Below are positions 59,450 through 64,000 of a stretch of DNA of 64,000 nucleotides, one piece after another. Where the stretch lies: the NCBI RefSeq assembly GCF_900215435.1, contig NZ_OCMY01000001.1, positions 1,674,001-1,738,000 on the forward strand. The letters run 5' to 3'. The notes below the pieces were generated by a model that was not told where the DNA came from, did no database searches, and saw only the letters and a program-made list of their open reading frames with translations. Source of the stretch: Candidatus Pantoea floridensis. GTDB taxonomy: Bacteria > Pseudomonadota > Gammaproteobacteria > Enterobacterales > Enterobacteriaceae. How positions within the stretch are numbered: the first letter of the stretch is position 1; each line of letters begins with the position of its first letter. The translations under genes and the position numbers were made by a program.

Positions 59450-61462
59450 TTATTCAAGGGTTTGGGAGGGATTGAGCCAGCGTTGATTAAAGACGTCGAG
59501 AGGCAGTGCTTCAGCATATAAGTAGCCTTGCCCGATAGTAATTCCGCGCGCCAGCAGCCAGTCACGCTGCTCGGCGGTTTCCACACCTTCAGCAATCACG
59601 TCGAGGTGAATGATGTCGGCAATGGCCGCCACAATGCGCACCATGGTGTCATCAACCGGTAACGCGGCGACGAAACTGCGATCCATTTTCAGTTTGTTCA
59701 CCGGCAGCGCTTTGAACTGATGCAGATAATTCAGGTTGGAGTAGCCCATGCCGAAGTCATCGAGCGCGACCGCCACGCCGGTTTTTTGCAACAAGCGCAG
59801 TAGCGCAATCGCCTGTTCAGCATCGCCAATCTGCGCGGTTTCCGTGATCTCCAACACGAAGTTACCGGGCGCAATACGATGGCGCTCCAGCAATCCCTGC
59901 AAATGGCTCACCATGCTGGCATCGCGCAGCTGTACCGCCGAGATATTGACGCTGAGCGGTATATTGATCCCCTGCTTCTGCCAGGCGGCAAGAATGCGGC
60001 AGGCCTCTTCAAATACCCAACGCCCAATCGCCGAAATCACCCCAATCTCCTCGGCGCTGGCAATGAACTCTTCCGATAACCCGTAGCTGCCATCCGGCAT
60101 GCGCATACGCAGCAGCGCTTCGGCGCCGGCCAGTTCACCGGTTTCCATATTGATTTGCGGCTGCAAATAGAGGGAAAACTGATCCTCCTGCAAACCTTGC
60201 AGGATGTCATGTTCCTGAGTTAAACGCTTTTGCGCCCGTTCGGTGAGGGCGGGATCGAAGAACAGGATCTGATTTTTACCCTGGTGGCGCGCCGACATCA
60301 TTGCCGATGTCGCGCGATCGAGCTGTTCGCTGGCCGAAATGGTGCTCTCTTCATAAAGCGCTAACCCAATGCTGGCATTTGGTCGCAGCTGAAGATTTTG
60401 CAGATTCACCGGCTGATTGAGGCGAATCATCAGGTTGCGCGCCAGACGCATGGCGCGAAACGGGTTGTGCGCGCGCTTCATTAACAGCGCGAAGTCGCTG
60501 GGGCCGGTTTGCGCCAGTAAGACGTGATCGTCCACGGTGCTGCGAATCTTCTCCACCAGCGTCAGCATTAACGTATCACGCTGTTCATCGCTCAGTACGC
60601 CGTTGGCTTCCTGTAGCGTCTCGATACGAATCACCATCAGTCCCCACGCCTGGCGGTTACGTTGCTGGTTCATATGCTGTTCGAGCAGCGCGAGGAACAG
60701 CGCGCGATTGGGCAGATCCGTCACGGCGAAATGGGTGGTCATGCGGCTCATTTCATCGTGAATCGACTCTAATACCTGCTGATTACGGTTGTAGCTGCGG
60801 ATCAGCATGCCAATTTCATCATCACGGTGATTGTTGGGCAGCGCCAGCTTGTGCGTCAAAATCGCCTGCGGCGGCAGCTCCTGCAAATCACGCGAAATAT
60901 CGCGCAGCGGATGCACAATTAAACGATTGATACACCAGCTGATGGCGACAGAGAGAATCAGCGCCAGCAGTAGATAGGTGGTGATCATGGTCGATAACGT
61001 GCTGAGCAGGAACTGATAAACGCGCGAGGAGTCAGCCTGCAGCACCAGATAGGCAATCGGCTTCGGCAAGCCAGATCGCTCCACCGAATAGAGCGGCAGC
61101 GTAATTTGTACCGGCAGCTCAAACAGGCGCGCCACCCAGCGCGGCACCGGTTTTTCCGGCGCGAAATCGGCATGCAGCGCCTGAAACGCATTCGGCAGCA
61201 CCACATCAGCGCGCGATAAAATACCGGCCGGTTTCAGAGTATTAAGGATATGTTCAGCTTGCGGGATGTCGGCTTTTAGCACTGCCTCGGAGAGCGGCTG
61301 ACGCACGGTATGCGCCACATTTTCCATTTGTTGGGCGTAGTCAATCCTGCGCTGCTGCACAAAATGAAACAGCTGGACGACAATAAAAATGCTGATGGTC
61401 ACAATCGCTACGGCGGAAACCGTCGCCATCTGCTTTATCGTTAAAGAACGACTGACGCGCAA
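59450..61462 (-). CDS. yhjK: YhjK (PdeK/HmsP-like), membrane c-di-GMP phosphodiesterase with degenerate GGDEF
   Basis: Anchored by two membrane helices flanking a periplasmic sensor domain, then HAMP, a degenerate GGDEF and a C-terminal EAL domain (670 residues). The GGDEF site reads GPSDF, so cyclase activity is unlikely. The EAL residues are intact: GAEALLRM, SVNISAVQL, EITET, LDDFGMGYS, KMDRSF and AEGVET. The start is placed at TTG 61460-61462 (MRVSRSLTIKQMATVSA, as in E. coli) with GGAGAGG 5 nt upstream; the frame to 61660 runs into repeat DNA. Its closest functional model is HmsP of Yersinia and Hms-related biofilm loci. Confidence 0.92.
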   Translation of the reverse strand: MRVSRSLTIKQMATVSAVAIVTISIFIVVQLFHFVQQRRIDYAQQMENVAHTVRQPLSEAVLKADIPQAEHILNTLKPAGILSRADVVLPNAFQALHADFAPEKPVPRWVARLFELPVQITLPLYSVERSGLPKPIAYLVLQADSSRVYQFLLSTLSTMITTYLLLALILSVAISWCINRLIVHPLRDISRDLQELPPQAILTHKLALPNNHRDDEIGMLIRSYNRNQQVLESIHDEMSRMTTHFAVTDLPNRALFLALLEQHMNQQRNRQAWGLMVIRIETLQEANGVLSDEQRDTLMLTLVEKIRSTVDDHVLLAQTGPSDFALLMKRAHNPFRAMRLARNLMIRLNQPVNLQNLQLRPNASIGLALYEESTISASEQLDRATSAMMSARHQGKNQILFFDPALTERAQKRLTQEHDILQGLQEDQFSLYLQPQINMETGELAGAEALLRMRMPDGSYGLSEEFIASAEEIGVISAIGRWVFEEACRILAAWQKQGINIPLSVNISAVQLRDASMVSHLQGLLERHRIAPGNFVLEITETAQIGDAEQAIALLRLLQKTGVAVALDDFGMGYSNLNYLHQFKALPVNKLKMDRSFVAALPVDDTMVRIVAAIADIIHLDVIAEGVETAEQRDWLLARGITIGQGYLYAEALPLDVFNQRWLNPSQTLE

Positions 61463-61603
61463 CAAAACCTCTCCGGGCCAGTTTGGCCATGTAATTAGAT
61501 GAAATGCGCAGCGAGTATATCCCAGGTCAGGGTCGCATTTCGCCGGGATAAAGTTGAAAAATGGCCAGGCAGAAGAATTTTCGCGGTGATTCGGAATGAT
61601 GCA

Positions 61604-61671
61604 GGTGCGCATAAATGCGCACCCTACGAAAACCCGGCTATATCCACGTAGGGTCGCCATTCATGGTGACC
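61604..61671. repeat. Composite palindromic repeat upstream of yhjK
   Basis: GGTGCGCAT/ATGCGCACC with CTACG tail, then CGTAGGG with GTCGCCAT/ATGGTGAC. It lies between the bcsZ stop and the yhjK start; a further half-unit is at 61698-61715 (CGCCATTGATGGCGACCC). Confidence 0.85.
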
Positions 61672-61697
61672 GATTCACGCTTAGCTGACGAGCATTA

Positions 61698-61715
61698 CGC
61701 CATTGATGGCGACCC
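61698..61715. repeat. Remnant of the palindromic repeat after bcsZ
   Basis: CGCCATTGATGGCG is a 14-base hairpin with the CCC tail but without a full CTACG. It sits 16 bp after the bcsZ stop codon, next to the composite at 61604. Confidence 0.6.
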
Positions 61716-61730
61716 GGTGGAAAATAAGAC

Positions 61731-62735
61731 TTAGCGCTTCTCCTGGTACGCCATCCAGGTAAGCAGTTGCAGGCTGGCGGAGAAGTAGTTTTGATCGGGC
61801 GCCAAACGGTCATTGAGATAGCGCGTTTGGTTCAACGTCAGATCGCGCACGGCAACCAGGCCACCTTCCATATTGTACGGTGCAGGTGTATTCCCCAGCA
61901 CATCATACCAGGCGGGCGTGGTCAGGCGTGGCGAGCCTTGCCAGACGCGCTGGAACGGCACCAGACGCAGACTTTGCGGATCGTACCACCAGATATTTAG
62001 GGGAATACGAATCGCGTCATAGCTGAAGCGGTTGGAATAACCTAGCGCCGGCGCCACTGAACCATCGGCATTCAAAGCTACCCAATCGAGCGGCAGGCCG
62101 GTTTTGCCAAAGTGCATATCGCCTAACAGCGCCATGCCGTCATCAATCAGCTCATTCCAGATGCGCAGATGGCTATGATCGGCAAACTCACGCCAAGCCG
62201 CGAACAGAAAATAAGAGGGGTTGAGGACCACATAGCTGGTTTTATTAAACCCCTGTGCGCCCGGCAACATCACTCTATGTCCGCCATAATCGATGACATT
62301 AAGCTTAATCACCGCACGTTGGATGCGATCGGACGCCTGCTGATAATCGCCGCCCCACTTCTGTGCGGCGCGTTGCAGGGCCCACGCAATCAGCACATCA
62401 CCGTCGGACGCATTATTTTTGTCCGCAACCGGATCGGCAGCACCTGGCGTATAACGCCAATAGAACAGATCGTTCTGTGGATTGCTCAGATGGCTGCGCG
62501 TCCACTGCCACAGCAGATCAAACGTGACACGATCGTCGTGCGCCACCGCCAGCAGCATGCCGTAGCCCTGGCCTTCGGTATGGCTCACATTATTGTTTGC
62601 CGTATCGCTGATGCGGCCGTCGCTGCTCATAAACCGGCTTTTGTAGGTACTCCAGCCATCTGCGGCCGCCTGGGCGCTAAAAAACATCACCATGAAACAC
62701 AGCATCCATTGACGCCAGAACCGCATCACTTTCAT
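61731..62735 (-). CDS. bcsZ: BcsZ, periplasmic endo-beta-1,4-glucanase (GH8)
   Basis: Hydrolyses cellulose chains during secretion. 334 residues: signal peptide to about residue 25 (AQAAA), then the GH8 alpha/alpha barrel. The general acid is Glu54 in [10 protein letters not shown], and Asp111 is in NNASDGDVL. The start is at ATG 62735 with AGGA seven bases before; a GTG three bases earlier is an alternative. It follows bcsD by 9 bp, so bcsC-bcsD-bcsZ are one transcript here, a different order from E. coli bcsA-B-Z-C. Confidence 0.95.
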   Translation of the reverse strand: MKVMRFWRQWMLCFMVMFFSAQAAADGWSTYKSRFMSSDGRISDTANNNVSHTEGQGYGMLLAVAHDDRVTFDLLWQWTRSHLSNPQNDLFYWRYTPGAADPVADKNNASDGDVLIAWALQRAAQKWGGDYQQASDRIQRAVIKLNVIDYGGHRVMLPGAQGFNKTSYVVLNPSYFLFAAWREFADHSHLRIWNELIDDGMALLGDMHFGKTGLPLDWVALNADGSVAPALGYSNRFSYDAIRIPLNIWWYDPQSLRLVPFQRVWQGSPRLTTPAWYDVLGNTPAPYNMEGGLVAVRDLTLNQTRYLNDRLAPDQNYFSASLQLLTWMAYQEKR

Positions 62736-62744
62736 CACAGCATC

Positions 62745-63191
62745 CTATTGATATCGATAGTGCAGCGTGCCGCCGTCGTTCTTCTCGAGGGTTACCGGCA
62801 CTGCCGCGCTGCCGCCTTGTGCTTGCAGCCACTGCGCATACAGCCCAGCCAGTACCGCACTCAACGCCAGCTGCCAGCGTTCTGCTGCTACGTGAATATC
62901 ACCCTGAGGCAGCGCGTGGTGCTGCAGCAGAATGGCGTTTTGCTGCGGCTGCAACTGCACAAAACCCCAGTTAAATCGGGCCAGCTGCAGATTCATCTCA
63001 CGCTCCAGATCCTGCACGGTGCGCGCTTCTGCTAAAGGATAGCGTGTTGCCAGCGATGCGCCGACACCCTGCAGGAAGCCTTCCGCTTCCTCGCCAGCAT
63101 TATCCAGCATGCTTTCAATCATCACGCTCACCAAATCAAACCAGCCCGGCTGGTGTGGATGGCTGGCGCGTGCTGCGATTTGCTCACTCAT
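62745..63191 (-). CDS. bcsD: BcsD, cellulose synthase accessory subunit D
   Basis: A small periplasmic protein (148 residues, no signal peptide visible) that forms octameric rings through which glucan chains are thought to be bundled. It has the family features: the N-terminal helix region, FLQGVGASLATRYPL, then the NLQLARFNWGFVQLQ segment. BcsD marks type I bcs operons (as in Komagataeibacter); E. coli K-12 lacks it. Its ATG overlaps the bcsC stop by one base (TAATG). Confidence 0.85.
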   Translation of the reverse strand: MSEQIAARASHPHQPGWFDLVSVMIESMLDNAGEEAEGFLQGVGASLATRYPLAEARTVQDLEREMNLQLARFNWGFVQLQPQQNAILLQHHALPQGDIHVAAERWQLALSAVLAGLYAQWLQAQGGSAAVPVTLEKNDGGTLHYRYQ

Positions 63192-64000
63192 TAGTAATCT
63201 CCGAACAGGTAACGGAAGTACAGATTGGCGGTACTTTCGTTGTAATCACCAAAGGTGTCGTAGCCTAACTGACCGCCTACGGTGACATCTTTGTTGATCT
63301 TGTAATCCGCACCGGCATGCAGGTTGTAGCCAATACCGTTTTTGCTATCGCCGCTGTAGAACGCGTCCTTCACGTAGCCCTGGTCAGCCAGACTCTGCAA
63401 CTGTGATTGCAGAGACGGGTTGTTCGGGAAGTAGGCGCTTTTATCCTGGCTATAGGATTGATAACCCACCGAGCCGCCCACGTTCACTTTCAGATCGTCA
63501 AACTTGCGGCTGAATTCAACAGGGAACGATACGGATGCATAGTTTTGCGGACTGAAGTAACCGCCCTGACCGTAGCTGAAGTAGCTAAGGTTTTTCGAGT
63601 AATCCATCCACGATAGGCTCATGCCGACTTTCAGCTCGCGATCGTCGAAGTGATACGGACGCACATAAGCTCCGGCCGTAGCCTGCACGCTATTGTTGCT
63701 CGCCACGTTTTCACCCAGGTAGCTGTACGCGCCAGCACCAGCGTAGAAGCCGGCATCACCGTTGTCGTAACTCAGCAAGGCGTTACCGCCGTTTTTCGTT
63801 ACGCGGCCCCAACGTTTACCGCTGGTTTTGTCTTCCACACCCACATACGACAACAGGCTGTCGGTCATCGCGCGGCGTTCACCGGTGAGGATCAGCGTCA
63901 GGAAATCCGTCAGCTTCGGCGACCACTGCACGCCACCCACCAACGTGCTCAAATCTTGTCCGAGCGGCGTGCTGCCGAGATCAATCTTGTAGCTGTCGCC
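63191..64000 (-). CDS. bcsC: BcsC, cellulose export outer-membrane protein (C-terminal part, 5' end beyond window)
   Basis: The last 269 residues of BcsC, the outer-membrane pore with periplasmic TPR repeats that exports cellulose. Only part of the C-terminal beta-barrel is inside; it starts within DSYKIDLGSTPLG and ends in YFRYLFGDY, with the terminal aromatic residue usual for barrel proteins. Barrel-strand patterns such as GGYFSPQNYASVSFPVEFS are visible. The frame is open to the window edge; the TPR half lies outside. Confidence 0.93.
   Translation of the reverse strand, partial: GDSYKIDLGSTPLGQDLSTLVGGVQWSPKLTDFLTLILTGERRAMTDSLLSYVGVEDKTSGKRWGRVTKNGGNALLSYDNGDAGFYAGAGAYSYLGENVASNNSVQATAGAYVRPYHFDDRELKVGMSLSWMDYSKNLSYFSYGQGGYFSPQNYASVSFPVEFSRKFDDLKVNVGGSVGYQSYSQDKSAYFPNNPSLQSQLQSLADQGYVKDAFYSGDSKNGIGYNLHAGADYKINKDVTVGGQLGYDTFGDYNESTANLYFRYLFGDY

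Overview
This window is a 64 kb piece of chromosome from a gammaproteobacterium of the order Enterobacterales. Nearly every protein reads as a close relative of an Escherichia coli protein, and long blocks keep E. coli gene order. Four features fit the Erwiniaceae (Pantoea/Erwinia) best: the moderately high GC, the composite GTAGGG/CCCTAC intergenic palindromes, a bcsD-type cellulose locus, and the genes missing or added relative to E. coli. The genus is an inference. I see no prophage, transposase, CRISPR array or large foreign island. This is mostly core genome, and the interest lies in regulatory DNA and locus remodelling.

Layout. (1) 1-15 kb: metE (cut by the left edge) and metR are divergent. 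The E. coli-type block yigM, yigL, pldB, rhtB, rhtC, recQ, pldA, yigI, rarD follows, with yehS-like and glpT genes inserted and an abrB-like gene overlapping rarD tail to tail. (2) 15-25 kb: corA with a probable leader peptide, SOS-controlled uvrD, then the operon lptM-dapF-yigA-xerC-yigB and cyaA, without cyaY. (3) 25-29.3 kb: the heme operon hemCDXY. (4) 29.3-30.4 kb: the GlmZ small RNA behind a sigma-54 promoter, and an Arg-His-Leu-Pro tRNA operon. (5) 30.5-43.3 kb: the complete enterobacterial common antigen (ECA) cluster wecA-wzzE-wecB-wecC-rffG-rffH-wecD-wecE-wzxE-wecF-wzyE-wecG. (6) 43.5-50.8 kb: rho, trxA, rhlB, gppA, rep, ppiC. (7) 50.8-64 kb: after a synteny junction, a block matching E. 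coli yhjG-pdeH-kdgK-yhjJ-dctA-yhjK-bcs, with an extra cytoplasmic esterase and a BcsC-BcsD-BcsZ cellulose-export end that runs off the right edge.

How the genes work together. The ECA cluster builds the lipid-linked trisaccharide (WecA, WecB, WecC, WecG, RffG, RffH, WecE, WecD, WecF), flips it (WzxE) and polymerises it (WzyE, WzzE). GlmZ, which in E. coli activates glmS, feeds the same UDP-GlcNAc pool. CyaA makes the cAMP used by the CRP sites seen at glpT and cyaA. Two EAL phosphodiesterases (PdeH and YhjK) flank the cellulose genes and would lower c-di-GMP, the activator of cellulose synthase. UvrD, Rep, RecQ and XerC serve DNA repair, replication restart and chromosome dimer resolution.

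Regulatory sites I can read: tandem MetJ boxes (metE/metR), a BirA-like operator with an unusual spacer (yigM), CRP sites (glpT, cyaA), a LexA box (uvrD), a KdgR box (kdgK), GlrR sites with a sigma-54 promoter (glmZ), a corA leader ORF with an RNA hairpin, and a tetO-like palindrome in front of hemC.
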